A stretch of 61,176 nt of DNA from Synechococcus sp. CS-1329 (GTDB taxonomy: Bacteria; Cyanobacteriota; Cyanobacteriia; PCC-6307; Cyanobiaceae). Shown here one piece after another: positions 34,979-43,474 of this stretch. Each line of letters opens with the position of its first letter. The stretch's first letter is position 1. The notes beneath the pieces were generated by a model. The model was not told where the DNA came from, searched no databases, and saw only the letters and a program-made list of their open reading frames with translations. The translations under genes were made by a program, and so were the position numbers. The stretch is taken from positions 1 to 61,176 of the forward strand of contig NZ_JAHLYS010000021.1 of the NCBI RefSeq assembly GCF_025128055.1, given 5' to 3'.

Positions 34979-36087
34979 GGGGTGATGGGCTCGGCGGACT
35001 CGGGGGCGGGAAGGGCAACTGGCTGCGGGGCGGACAGGGCCGCCGAGGGCGCATGACCGCCGGGCTCCCGTGGAGAGCGCAGACGCTGCTCCAACACCGC
35101 GTTGCGCTCCCTGTCCGAGGGATCATCGCGCCGCAGCAACCATTCGGCGTAGGTGTCGTCGATGCGGCGGCTGAGGCGCAAGCGCCGCTGCCGTGCCGGT
35201 TCCGGATCGCCCCCCTCGAGCCGCTGCAGATCCTGCTGGTCATCCAGCAGCTGGGCTGCCAGCCCCCAGGCTCCACCGGCGGCGGCCTGGTCGAGGGCCA
35301 TCTCCATCAGCGCGTTGCGCTGGGGCAGGGGAAGGTTGTCGAGCAGCGCCACCGCCTGCCTCAGCCGCTCCGCCGCCACCGCCCCCGGCAGGCGCCCGGC
35401 CAGCAGCACCTCCCCCGCCTCCTGCCGGCGACCCATCGCCGCCAGATGGGAAGCGAGCACGTCAAGCGCTGAGCGGGTGTCGAGGGTGCCGTCATCGCGC
35501 AGCCGCACCGGCAGGGCCATGGTCTCGAGGCTGCTGCGCTCCCCGGCGGCCAGCCGCCGCAGAGCTTCGGCGGCGCGGCGGTGGTTGAGGCCTGCACTGG
35601 CCGCCCGCCACTGCAGGGTGAGCCACTGCTGACGCTCCAGCCCTGGGCCCGGCCCGTAGCGATCGAGCACCGACAGGGCCGCCTCCGGCGCCAGGCAGCT
35701 GATCAGCGCGTTGGCATTGGCGAGCACCACCGGCAGGGGCTGGGGAGCAGGGTTCAGGGCCACGAGCCGGTCCTTGAGCTGGCGAAGCCGCACGGGCAGA
35801 TCGAAGCGGGCGGCGTCCTGGCAGGCCTGCTCCAGCAGCGGCAGCTGATCCGACGCCAGGGCGGCGGCGAACACCGGCTCGTCCATGGGCAGTGCCGGCA
35901 TGGACCGTGTCGGCATGGGGAGCGCCACCTGGGGGATCGGGATCGGCGCCCCAGTGGGCTGGCTCTGGGCGCGGCTGCCCCCGCCAGCGTTGAGGCCCAG
36001 CAGCAGCAGCGTCAGCAGACCAGCCGCCCTCCCAGAGCGACGGGTCAGGCCACGGCGAACCTGCGCTGCGACGGGAACCACCGGCAT
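34975..36087 (-). CDS. Exported alpha-helical repeat-like protein, unknown function
   Basis: The 370-residue protein has a basic N-terminus and a hydrophobic signal sequence ([21 protein letters not shown], about residues 21-41). A Pro-rich spacer follows, then an alpha-helical Ala/Leu/Arg-rich body that resembles TPR-like helical hairpins (for example [12 protein letters not shown] and [21 protein letters not shown]). No enzyme motif is visible. It ends with a Pro/Ala-rich tail. ATG 36087 is used; the frame is open to 36819 only because purD is read in the opposite direction. It is coupled to purC. Confidence 0.65.
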   Translation of the reverse strand: MPVVPVAAQVRRGLTRRSGRAAGLLTLLLLGLNAGGGSRAQSQPTGAPIPIPQVALPMPTRSMPALPMDEPVFAAALASDQLPLLEQACQDAARFDLPVRLRQLKDRLVALNPAPQPLPVVLANANALISCLAPEAALSVLDRYGPGPGLERQQWLTLQWRAASAGLNHRRAAEALRRLAAGERSSLETMALPVRLRDDGTLDTRSALDVLASHLAAMGRRQEAGEVLLAGRLPGAVAAERLRQAVALLDNLPLPQRNALMEMALDQAAAGGAWGLAAQLLDDQQDLQRLEGGDPEPARQRRLRLSRRIDDTYAEWLLRRDDPSDRERNAVLEQRLRSPREPGGHAPSAALSAPQPVALPAPESAEPITP

Positions 36088-36169
36088 GTAGAGAAGGAAT
36101 GACACGGCTGGCGGTCCACCAGGGGTCAACCTAAGGGAACCGACTGGCCACATCCGCCGCTCCGGCCCC

Positions 36170-37495
36170 ATGACAGCTTCGGTCCGCACCACAGACCCCG
36201 CCTCCACCGAGGCCAGCGTGCGCCACCTGCTGGTGGTGGGCTCGGGTGGCCGTGAAAATGCTCTGGGCTGGGCTCTGGCCCGTTGCCCGGGAGTGGAGCG
36301 GGTCTGGGTGGCCCCAGGCAATGGCGGCACGGCCCAGCTGGAGGGCTGCGAACCCCTGGCCATCGGCGAATCCGACCAGGAGGGCCTGCTGCGGGCGGCT
36401 CTGGAGCTGGGGGTGACGCTGGTGGTGGTGGGGCCGGAAGGCCCCCTCGCCAACGGCCTGGCCGATCGCCTGCGGGCGGGGGGGCTGGCGGTGTTCGGTC
36501 CGGGGGCCGACGGGGCCCAGCTGGAAGCCAGCAAGCAGTGGGCCAAGGCGCTGATGCAGGAGGCGGGGGTGCCCAGCGCCGGCCACTGGCCCGCCTCCAG
36601 CCGCAGCGAAGCCCTGGCGGTGCTGGAGGCGGTGGGACGCCCCCTGGTGGTGAAAGCCGATGGCCTCGCGGCCGGCAAGGGGGTCACGGTGGCGGAGAGC
36701 CTCGAAGAGAGCCGCGCCGCCATCGAGGAGATCTTCGCCGGACGCTTCGGTGAGGCCGGCGACAGCCTGGTGCTGGAGGAACGGCTGAGCGGGCCTGAGG
36801 TGTCGGTGTTCGCCCTCACCGATGGCCAGGCGATGGTGCTGCTGCCACCCGCCCAGGATCACAAGCGCATCGGTGAGGGCGACACCGGCCCCAACACCGG
36901 CGGCATGGGGGCCTACGCCCCCGCCCCCCTGCTGGATGCCGCCGCCCTCGAGCGGGTGCGCCGGGAGGTGCTGGAGCCCACCCTGCAGGCCCTGCGCCAG
37001 CGGGGCATCGACTATCGGGGCGTGATCTACGCGGGGCTGATGCTCAGCGAAGGCGGCCTCAAGGTGATCGAGTTCAACTGCCGCTTCGGTGATCCCGAAT
37101 GTCAGACCCTGATGCCCCTGCTGGGCGGGGAATTGGCGGCGGTGCTGCTGGCCTGCGCCCGGGGGAACCTGAACCAGGCGCCGCCCCTGACCATCTCCGC
37201 AGGCTGCAGTGCCTGTGTGGTGGCCGCCGCCGAGGGCTATCCCGGTGACGTGCGGCGGGGGGATGTGATTCACAGCCAGTCGCTGAGCACGCCCCAGCGG
37301 CAGCTCTTCCATGCCGGCAGCCGCCTGGAGGAGTCGGGCGCCTGCGTGACCGCCGGGGGGCGGGTGCTGGCGGTGGTGGCCCAGGCGGAGGATTTCGATG
37401 CGGCCTTCGCCAGTGCCTATGCCGGCCTGGATCAGGTCCATTACGAAGGCATCACCTTTCGCCGCGATATCGGCCATCAGGTCAGGCGCCCCTAG
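36170..37495 (+). CDS. purD: Phosphoribosylamine-glycine ligase (GAR synthetase)
   Basis: The 441-residue ATP-grasp enzyme makes glycinamide ribonucleotide, the second step of purine synthesis. It shows LLVVGSGGRENALGWAL, VGPEGPLANGLADRLR, PLVVKADGLAAGKGVTVAES, HKRIGEGDTGPNTGGMGAY and KVIEFNCRFGDPECQ. The ATG 36170 start gives an N-terminal extension of about 17 residues before the conserved VRHLLVVGSGG; a start inside that extension is possible. The nblS gene follows after 27 bases, an order also seen in other picocyanobacteria. Confidence 0.94.
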   Translation: MTASVRTTDPASTEASVRHLLVVGSGGRENALGWALARCPGVERVWVAPGNGGTAQLEGCEPLAIGESDQEGLLRAALELGVTLVVVGPEGPLANGLADRLRAGGLAVFGPGADGAQLEASKQWAKALMQEAGVPSAGHWPASSRSEALAVLEAVGRPLVVKADGLAAGKGVTVAESLEESRAAIEEIFAGRFGEAGDSLVLEERLSGPEVSVFALTDGQAMVLLPPAQDHKRIGEGDTGPNTGGMGAYAPAPLLDAAALERVRREVLEPTLQALRQRGIDYRGVIYAGLMLSEGGLKVIEFNCRFGDPECQTLMPLLGGELAAVLLACARGNLNQAPPLTISAGCSACVVAAAEGYPGDVRRGDVIHSQSLSTPQRQLFHAGSRLEESGACVTAGGRVLAVVAQAEDFDAAFASAYAGLDQVHYEGITFRRDIGHQVRRP

Positions 37496-37522
37496 GGTGC
37501 CTAAGCCGCTTCGCTTCCAGGC

Positions 37523-39595
37523 GTGAACGACGCCTTGCCGCCCCCCAGTCCCAGTCCCAGTCCCAGTCCCGACAGCGTCGGCGCAACGGGCCTGCCCATG
37601 GGCTGGTGGAATCAACTCAGCCACTGGTGGGCGGAGTTCAGCCTCCAGACCAAGCTGCTGGCGGTGGCCACCTTGGTGGTGAGCCTGATGATGACCGGCA
37701 TCACCTTTTTCGCGCTCAATGGCATCCAGATGGATGCGCGCATGAGCGACACCCGCTTCGCCCGGGACCTGGGCCTTCTGCTCTCGGCGAATGTGACGCC
37801 GCTGGTGGCGGAAGGAAACGACCGGGAGCTGGCGATGGTGGCGGAGCGTTTCTGGCGTTCCAGCCGCAGCCTCCGTTACATCTTCTTTGCCGATCCCGAA
37901 GGGATGATCTACCTCGGCATCCCGATCAGTGCCACCAACGGCGGCAGCGAACTGCTGCTCAGCCGCAAGCTTGAACTGCCCCCCGAGCTGCAGCGGCGGC
38001 CACAGAATCCCCTGATCCGCCAGCACCTCAGCCCCGATGGCCAGGTGACCGACGTGTTCGTGCCGATGGTGAGCGAGGGGCGCTACCTGGGCGTGCTGGC
38101 CCTCGGCATCAACCCCAACGAAGCCGTGCTGGCCAGCGCAGCCCTCACCCGGGAGGTGACCGTGGCGGTGTTCATCTCGATCTGGGTGCTGGTGATCCTG
38201 GGGGCGGTGTTCAATGCCCTGACCATCACCCGTCCGGTCAAGGAATTGCTGCGCGGTGTGCGCGCGATTGCCGGTGGCGACTTCGAAGCCCGCATCTCCC
38301 TGCCGGTGGGCGGCGAGCTGGGGGAGCTGCTCAATGGCTTCAATGACATGGCCACCAGGCTGGAGGTCTACGACGCCGCCAACATTGAGGAACTCACCGC
38401 CGCCCAGGTGAAACAGGAGAGCCTGATCGCCACCATGGCCGATGGCGCGGCCCTGCTCGATGGCGAAGGCCGGATCGTGCTGGTCAACCCCACGGCCCGG
38501 CGGCTGTTCCGCTGGGAAGGCCGCAACCTCGAAGGCAATGAGCTGGGCAGCGAGCTGCCCGATGTGCTGGCGATGGAACTGCAGGGGCCACTGGATTCCC
38601 TGGTGTGCGGCGAGAAGGACAGCACCGATGTGCGCTGCAGTTTCGGTGAGCCGCCCCGCACGCTGCGAATCGTGCTGCAGACGGTCAAAGATGCCGCGGG
38701 GGAAAGCCTCAAGGGCATCGCCATGACGGTGCAGGACCTGACGCGGGAAGTGGAGCTCAACGCCGCCCAGAGCCGTTTCATCAGCAACGTGTCCCATGAA
38801 CTGCGCACGCCGCTGTTCAACATCAAGAGCTACGTGGAAACGCTGCACGATCTGCGCGATCAGCTCAGCGAGGAAGAGACCCAGGAGTTCCTGGCGATCG
38901 CCAACGCTGAAACCGACCGCCTCACCCGGCTGGTGAACGACGTGCTCGATCTCTCGCGACTGGAATCCGACCGCAGCTGGACGCTGGAGCCGATGGAAGT
39001 GCGCCCGGCCATGGAGCAGACCCTGCGCAACTACCGTCTCAACGCCGAAGAGAAGGGGGTCCAGCTGGGACTGGAGGTGGATGCCCACCTGCCCAGGGTG
39101 CGAGGCAACTGGGACCTGGTCCTGCAGGTGCTCGACAACCTGGTGGGCAACGGGCTCAAGTTCACCCCAGCCGGCGGCCAGCTGTTGCTGCGGGCCTACC
39201 CCTGGCCCGATTCCTGCCATCTCGAGCCCGCCAACCAGCCCACCGGTGACGTCCCGAGCTGCGAGCTCAGCTCACCGCTGCCACGGCTGCGGGTGGAGAT
39301 TGCCGACTCGGGCGCGGGCATCTCCAGGGAGGATCAGCTGCGCATCTTCGAGCGCTTCTACCGGGTGGAGAACGCCGTTCACACCGAAGCCGGCACCGGG
39401 CTGGGCCTCTCGATCGTGCGCGGCATCCTCGAGAAGCACGGCACGGCGATCCAGATGGCCAGCGAGCCTGGGGTGGGCACCACCTTCTGGTTCGACCTGC
39501 CGCTGGAGCAGGCGGACAGCGATGAGCTGATGGTGGAAGGAGAGCGTCGCTCCCAGCAGACCCGGCTGATGGAGGCCGATCTGGCCGGCGTCTAG
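37523..39595 (+). CDS. nblS: NblS/Hik33-type sensor histidine kinase
   Basis: The 690-residue membrane kinase has two transmembrane helices (about 46-67 and 213-235) that enclose an extracytoplasmic sensor region. A HAMP linker follows, then a PAS domain (LIATMADGAALLDGEGRIVLVNPTARRLF, from about 296). The phospho-acceptor His lies in SNVSHELRTPLF (residue about 425). The ATPase domain has LDNLVGNGLKF, ADSGAGIS and GTGLGLSIVRGIL. NblS controls high-light, nutrient-stress and hli genes. The N-terminus holds a (Pro-Ser)n run coded by a hexamer repeat. The start codon is GTG 37523. Confidence 0.93.
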   Translation: MNDALPPPSPSPSPSPDSVGATGLPMGWWNQLSHWWAEFSLQTKLLAVATLVVSLMMTGITFFALNGIQMDARMSDTRFARDLGLLLSANVTPLVAEGNDRELAMVAERFWRSSRSLRYIFFADPEGMIYLGIPISATNGGSELLLSRKLELPPELQRRPQNPLIRQHLSPDGQVTDVFVPMVSEGRYLGVLALGINPNEAVLASAALTREVTVAVFISIWVLVILGAVFNALTITRPVKELLRGVRAIAGGDFEARISLPVGGELGELLNGFNDMATRLEVYDAANIEELTAAQVKQESLIATMADGAALLDGEGRIVLVNPTARRLFRWEGRNLEGNELGSELPDVLAMELQGPLDSLVCGEKDSTDVRCSFGEPPRTLRIVLQTVKDAAGESLKGIAMTVQDLTREVELNAAQSRFISNVSHELRTPLFNIKSYVETLHDLRDQLSEEETQEFLAIANAETDRLTRLVNDVLDLSRLESDRSWTLEPMEVRPAMEQTLRNYRLNAEEKGVQLGLEVDAHLPRVRGNWDLVLQVLDNLVGNGLKFTPAGGQLLLRAYPWPDSCHLEPANQPTGDVPSCELSSPLPRLRVEIADSGAGISREDQLRIFERFYRVENAVHTEAGTGLGLSIVRGILEKHGTAIQMASEPGVGTTFWFDLPLEQADSDELMVEGERRSQQTRLMEADLAGV
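37544..37567 (+). repeat. In-frame hexamer repeat (CCCAGT)x4 in nblS
   Basis: Four perfect CCCAGT units code for Pro-Ser repeats at residues 8-15 of the NblS cytoplasmic N-terminus. Because the unit is 6 bases, slippage would change the tail length without breaking the frame. Fifth and preceding units are degenerate (CCCCCC, CCCGAC). Confidence 0.85.
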
Positions 39596-39601
39596 CTGGC
39601 C

Positions 39602-41146
39602 CTAGATCGGATCTTCGCCGTCGATGCCGAGGGCAATCCGTGAGAGCTCCGCCCGCTCATCGGAGGTGACCCGATGGGGAACGCCACTGATGATGCGCTC
39701 GAAATTGGAGAAGGAATCTCTGATTTCAGGGCCACTGCCGGTGATCACGAATTCGCGGATGCCCTTATCGTGCCAGGAGCCCCGCATTTTGAAGACGTTG
39801 ATGGCGCGGGCCATCTCACCACGGATCTCCACGTACTGCAGCAGAAGAATCGTGTCGGTGATCGTGGAGATATGGGAATCAGTAATGGAATGACTGCCCA
39901 TGAACTCCTCCGATGTATTGGTGAAGAAACCGGCAATCTCCTCCTGCTTGGCATAGCCAGTGACGCCGATCACAAACTGGCGGAAGGCATTGTGGCTGAC
40001 GCCCCTGGAGAGCGCCGAGAGGGAATCAATGGCCATGCGCGCTGGCTTGAATTCAGCGATCTCGGTCTTGATGATCTGCAGGTGATCCTCCAGGCCAGTG
40101 GATTCCGGATAGGCGCAGATGATCTTGAGCAGGCCATCCTGTTCCATCTGCTCAAAATCAATGCCCCAGCTGGTGGCATTGCGCAGCAGCTGCGAGCGCG
40201 ACTCCTCATAGGCAAAAAGAATGGCCCGCTCGTTGTTGTTGTAAGCATCTTCAACGAACTTGCTCACCAGCAGCGTTTTACCCGTGCCGGTGGCACCGGT
40301 GGCAAGGATGATCGAATCCTTGAAGAAACCGCCTCCACACATCTCATCAAGCCGCGGCACTCCCGAGCTGAGCCTCACGTTGGAGGAGCGCTGGGTGAGC
40401 TGCATGGCCCCGAGGGGGAAGATGGCGACACCCTGGGCTCCCATGGTGAATGGGAATTCCCCCTTCATGTGGGTGGTGCCGCGCAACTTGAGAATTTCCA
40501 CGGTGCGTCTGCGCCGCTCACCTTCCAGCACATTGCGCAGAATAATAACATTATCAGAAACGAATTCTTCAACGCCATAGCGGGCAATCGGACCATATTC
40601 ATCGATCCGCTCGGTGGTCATCACAGTGGTGACACCGATTTCCTTCAGCCTGGCAATCAGGCGAAAGATCTCACGACGCACCACTGAAACGGCATCATAT
40701 TGCTGAAAGACAGCCGTAATTGAATCAATGGCAACCCGCTTGGCTTTATATTTGCGAATGGCGTAGTTGATCCTCTCGATCAATCCAGATAGATCAAAGT
40801 TGCCAGCCACGTCCTGACCATCCGGATCAGGAGAGGCATCCAGAATAAAGAGCTTGTCCTGAGCCACCAGATCCTGCAGATTCCAGCCGAAGCTGGCGGC
40901 ATTGCGAATGATATCGAGGGGAGATTCCTCGAAAGTCACAAAGATTCCAGGCTCGTCAAAGTGAGAGATGCCGTTGTGGAGGAAATGAAGGGAAAAGACG
41001 GTCTTACCCGTGCCCGAGGTCCCACTGATCAGCGTGGAACGGCCGATCGGCAGCCCCCCCTGACAGATGTCATCCAGGCCTTCCACCCCTGTGGGCAGCT
41101 TCTGAAGCTTCATGCTGGGCTGGCTGACGGCATTGAAATCCTGCAT
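39602..41146 (-). CDS. kaiC: Circadian clock ATPase/autokinase KaiC
   Basis: The 514-residue double RecA-fold protein has CI P-loop GTSGTGKT (42-49) with catalytic Glu73-Glu74, and CII P-loop GATGTGKT (284-291) with Glu314-Glu315. The phosphorylation pair is Ser427-Thr428 in ITDSHISTITD, matching Ser431-Thr432 of the S. elongatus protein. The C-terminal A-loop and tail for KaiA binding are present. KaiC forms a hexamer whose phosphorylation cycle is the clock. Parts of the gene (40.5-41.0 kb) are clearly richer in A/T-ending codons than the neighbours. It converges on nblS with 6 bases between stops. Confidence 0.97.
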   Translation of the reverse strand: MQDFNAVSQPSMKLQKLPTGVEGLDDICQGGLPIGRSTLISGTSGTGKTVFSLHFLHNGISHFDEPGIFVTFEESPLDIIRNAASFGWNLQDLVAQDKLFILDASPDPDGQDVAGNFDLSGLIERINYAIRKYKAKRVAIDSITAVFQQYDAVSVVRREIFRLIARLKEIGVTTVMTTERIDEYGPIARYGVEEFVSDNVIILRNVLEGERRRRTVEILKLRGTTHMKGEFPFTMGAQGVAIFPLGAMQLTQRSSNVRLSSGVPRLDEMCGGGFFKDSIILATGATGTGKTLLVSKFVEDAYNNNERAILFAYEESRSQLLRNATSWGIDFEQMEQDGLLKIICAYPESTGLEDHLQIIKTEIAEFKPARMAIDSLSALSRGVSHNAFRQFVIGVTGYAKQEEIAGFFTNTSEEFMGSHSITDSHISTITDTILLLQYVEIRGEMARAINVFKMRGSWHDKGIREFVITGSGPEIRDSFSNFERIISGVPHRVTSDERAELSRIALGIDGEDPI

Positions 41147-41148
41147 GG

Positions 41149-41183
41149 GCCTTGGACCTAGACAACGAATCTAGGTCCCAGGC
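41149..41183 (-). promoter_or_regulatory. Long inverted repeat directly upstream of the kaiC start
   Basis: On the given strand GCCTTGGACCTAGA (41149-41162) pairs with TCTAGGTCCCAGGC (41170-41183): 13 of 14 positions, with a 7-base loop. The hairpin ends two bases before the kaiC ATG (41144-41146) and includes the only purine-rich Shine-Dalgarno candidate (AAGG) in one arm. In the kaiB-kaiC mRNA it should mask the kaiC ribosome-binding site. No T-run follows, so termination is not the obvious role. Confidence 0.75.
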
Positions 41184-41221
41184 TGGCCCAGGGCGAAAAA
41201 GGCGAGGATGATCTAAAGAAT

Positions 41222-41560
41222 TCAGATCTCCTCAGGCTCGTCCATCATCTCGTCAGCGATCTGGCGATCAGTGAGCTCGTCGTAGAGCAGGTCAAGACCG
41301 ATCAACACCCGCTCGCGATCGGAGAGATCACCGATGATCCGCCGCACCGGTGGCGGCAGAATTTTCGCCAGGGTGGGGGTTGCCAGAATTTTATCTTCCT
41401 CCGCCAGTTGAGGGTTCTTGAGAACGTCAATCACCTTGAGCGCGTACACTCCCTTGAACTCCTGCTCAAGAATCAGGCGCAAGGTCTTGAGTGCCCGCAT
41501 CGAGTTTGGAGTGTTGCCGGCAACGTAGAGCTTGAGAATGTAGGTTTTCTGTGGACTCAT
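41222..41560 (-). CDS. kaiB: Circadian clock protein KaiB
   Basis: This is the 112-residue fold-switching thioredoxin-like KaiB, with [31 protein letters not shown] at the start and [51 protein letters not shown]. It binds phosphorylated KaiC and takes KaiA away, closing the feedback loop. The acidic C-terminal tail ([18 protein letters not shown]) is typical of long-form KaiB. The start overlaps the kaiA stop as ATGA, so both are made from one message. Family identity is certain. Confidence 0.97.
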   Translation of the reverse strand: MSPQKTYILKLYVAGNTPNSMRALKTLRLILEQEFKGVYALKVIDVLKNPQLAEEDKILATPTLAKILPPPVRRIIGDLSDRERVLIGLDLLYDELTDRQIADEMMDEPEEI

Positions 41561-42504
41561 GATTGCACCTGGGATGCGGTGATGGCCTTGACAGCCAATC
41601 CATCACTGGATCTGGCTTTGGATGGGGCGCTGGATGTGGGTGTCGCCGGAGCTACGGACGTGGAAGCAGAGGTGATGATGGCCTCGGGTGGAAGTGAGCG
41701 GCGGTACATTTCACAGAGATGGGCCATGACGTCCATCAGGGCGAGGCGATAATCCTTGAGAAAGTCTTGTTTGTGGCCTTCCAGCTGCAGTTTTTTCCAG
41801 AATTCGTCGATCATATCCACGTGGATTTCCACTGTTTTCGTGATCGGCAGATCACTGAAGAAAGCGGTATTCACAAAGCTTTCAAGGGCCTGATTAGCCG
41901 CTGCTGGATCACGAAAATAGCTGATCAGCAGATCCCGATAGGTTCGCTGCAGGGAGCGCAGCAACACCTTTCGCTCAGCCGCAGGAAGGTTGCGCAAAAA
42001 GCGGGATGAATCACGTTTGTAGAACACCCCCAAGTAGCCGAGCCGCTCGCGCAGGCGATGGGGCAGCCTCCAGTTGGATTGGTCACTCTCGCCAGCGTGA
42101 GACTCACTGTCTCCATGCTCGCCCCCCGACTCTGGGGAACTTCGGCGCCGCAGGCAACGGGAAATGGCGGCATCGAGGCTGTAGCTGAGCTGCTCCATCT
42201 GATCAGGAGGCAGATGCACTTCGTCCTGGAAGTACTCCATCGGTCCGCTGAGCTGGCCCAGCACCACCGCCGGCAGGATCCGGCCCTGGGCCCGCAGGCG
42301 CTGGAACGCTTCGATCGAGAGCACCCCGGGCTCCAGCAGAACCGCGTCGAACTGTTCCCAGCAGCGCTCCAGCTCGGAGGCGGGGTCCTGGCGCAGGCCC
42401 AGCTCCATCAACTCGTAGCGGCCCTGGGGCAACCAGGTGCTGCAGGCCAGGCGCAGCTGCTCATCGCGGATCAGCGAGGCCACCGTGAGCGCCGGCTGGG
42501 TCAT
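41557..42504 (-). CDS. kaiA: Circadian clock protein KaiA, full length
   Basis: The 315-residue protein has the N-terminal pseudo-receiver domain (residues about 1-135), a variable Glu/Ser/Gly linker (about 136-160) and the C-terminal four-helix domain that binds the KaiC A-loop ([27 protein letters not shown]... ). A Ser/Ala/Thr-rich tail of about 35 residues follows the conserved core. Prochlorococcus has lost kaiA, so its presence supports a Synechococcus/Cyanobium type organism with a full three-protein clock. ATG 42504 has no clear Shine-Dalgarno sequence; CCTTTCCCC precedes it. Confidence 0.95.
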   Translation of the reverse strand: MTQPALTVASLIRDEQLRLACSTWLPQGRYELMELGLRQDPASELERCWEQFDAVLLEPGVLSIEAFQRLRAQGRILPAVVLGQLSGPMEYFQDEVHLPPDQMEQLSYSLDAAISRCLRRRSSPESGGEHGDSESHAGESDQSNWRLPHRLRERLGYLGVFYKRDSSRFLRNLPAAERKVLLRSLQRTYRDLLISYFRDPAAANQALESFVNTAFFSDLPITKTVEIHVDMIDEFWKKLQLEGHKQDFLKDYRLALMDVMAHLCEMYRRSLPPEAIITSASTSVAPATPTSSAPSKARSSDGLAVKAITASQVQS

Positions 42505-42542
42505 GGGGAAAGGAGCAGTGGCATCGCCACAGCGACCTTAGT

Positions 42543-42587
42543 GTTGACGAGGCGGCAGGCAAAGAGAGATAGTCGTCTCTTGTCAAC
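42543..42587. promoter_or_regulatory. Nested inverted repeats between kaiA and rplU
   Basis: GTTGAC (42543-42548) and GTCAAC (42582-42587) are exact inverted copies, and inside them AAGAGA (42562-42567) pairs with TCTCTT (42576-42581). The element lies in the 178-base gap between the divergent kaiA and rplU genes. On the plus strand TTGACG followed after 18 bases by GATAGT could be a weak promoter for rplU. Either use is inferred only from position. Confidence 0.4.
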
Positions 42588-42682
42588 CCAATGGTTGTGC
42601 GAAAGGCCTGAACAGTGGGGCGTGGATGGTGGCGCAAGCCGGCTTCCCCTGCTCCGCTGGCCTGTCCACGCCCCCTGAGCCC

Positions 42683-43087
42683 ATGAGTCAAGCCACCGAG
42701 AGCCCCGCTCCCGAAAGTCCAGTCACCGCCACGGAACGCACCCCAGCCGGCGCTGATCTCTACGCCATCGCCGAGGCCTCCGGCCAACAGTTCTGGTTCC
42801 AGCCGAACCGTTACTACGACCTCGACCGCATCCACGCCGAGGTGGATGAGACGGTGACCCTCGAGAACGTGCTGCTGGTGCGTGATGGCCAGGGCACCAA
42901 CCTCGGTCACCCCTTCGTCAGCGGTGCCACCATTGAGCTCAAGGTGCTGGCCCATCGCCGCGGTCCCAAGATCCTGGTGTACAAGATGCGTCCGAAAAAG
43001 AAAACCCGTCGCAAGAACGGCCACCGCCAGGAGCTCACCCGGGTGATGGTTCAGTCGATCAGCGTCAACGGCAAGGCGATCGCCTGA
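42683..43087 (+). CDS. rplU: 50S ribosomal protein L21
   Basis: The 134-residue protein contains the whole L21 fold ([23 protein letters not shown]... [54 protein letters not shown]). L21 usually starts at the YAIVE strand; here about 26 extra residues rich in Thr, Pro and Glu precede it. ATG 42683 is used; a later start is not available before YAIAE. It heads the rplU-rpmA pair. Confidence 0.93.
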   Translation: MSQATESPAPESPVTATERTPAGADLYAIAEASGQQFWFQPNRYYDLDRIHAEVDETVTLENVLLVRDGQGTNLGHPFVSGATIELKVLAHRRGPKILVYKMRPKKKTRRKNGHRQELTRVMVQSISVNGKAIA

Positions 43088-43143
43088 GCGCCAGCCAGCG
43101 TTTCAGCCCCCCCTCTGAATTCCCACCACCACCCCACCCCCCC

Positions 43144-43410
43144 ATGGCCCACAAGAAAGGCACAGGCTCCACACGCAACGGACGCGACTCCAATTCCAAG
43201 CGTCTTGGCGTCAAGCGCTACGGCGGTGAAACCGTCACGGCCGGCTCCATCCTCGTGCGCCAGCGCGGCACCTCGGTGATGCCTGGCGTCAACGTCGGTC
43301 GCGGCTCCGACGACACCCTCTTCGCCCTCGTGCCGGGTGTGGTGAGCTTCGAGTCGATCAAGCGCGGTCTGCGGGCCCGCAAGCGCATCCACGTGGCTGA
43401 AGCCGTCTGA
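43144..43410 (+). CDS. rpmA: 50S ribosomal protein L27
   Basis: The 88-residue protein starts [29 protein letters not shown], the peptidyl-transferase-contacting L27 N-terminus, followed by [31 protein letters not shown]. The upstream 55 bases are pyrimidine-rich (CCACCACCACCCCACCCCCCC before ATG, shortened) and lack a Shine-Dalgarno sequence, so initiation may rely on an unstructured leader or coupling to rplU. Confidence 0.95.
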   Translation: MAHKKGTGSTRNGRDSNSKRLGVKRYGGETVTAGSILVRQRGTSVMPGVNVGRGSDDTLFALVPGVVSFESIKRGLRARKRIHVAEAV

Positions 43411-43430
43411 GCACAAGCTCAGCGATGCTC

Positions 43431-43456
43431 CCAGGGGGTGGTGACCCTCCCCCTGG
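43431..43456. terminator. Hairpin between rpmA and the methyltransferase gene
   Basis: CCAGGGGG (43431-43438) and CCCCCTGG (43449-43456) form a perfect 8-bp stem with a 10-base loop, in the gap between convergent genes. The right arm is followed by TCTGCTC, a weak U tract at best. It may stop or trim both transcripts. A direct repeat CTCAATCCATC follows twice, at about 43460-43485. Confidence 0.5.
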
Positions 43457-43474
43457 TCTGCTCAATCCATCCAC

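Noticed and set aside
34975-36819. A 614-residue version of the exported helical protein
   Set aside because: The added N-terminal part is antisense to purD; the signal peptide fits the start at 36087.
36131-39220. A 1029-codon open frame on the minus strand
   Set aside because: It is antisense to purD and nblS, both clear genes. Its translation is rich in His, Gly and Gln and low in complexity, typical of a high-GC shadow frame.
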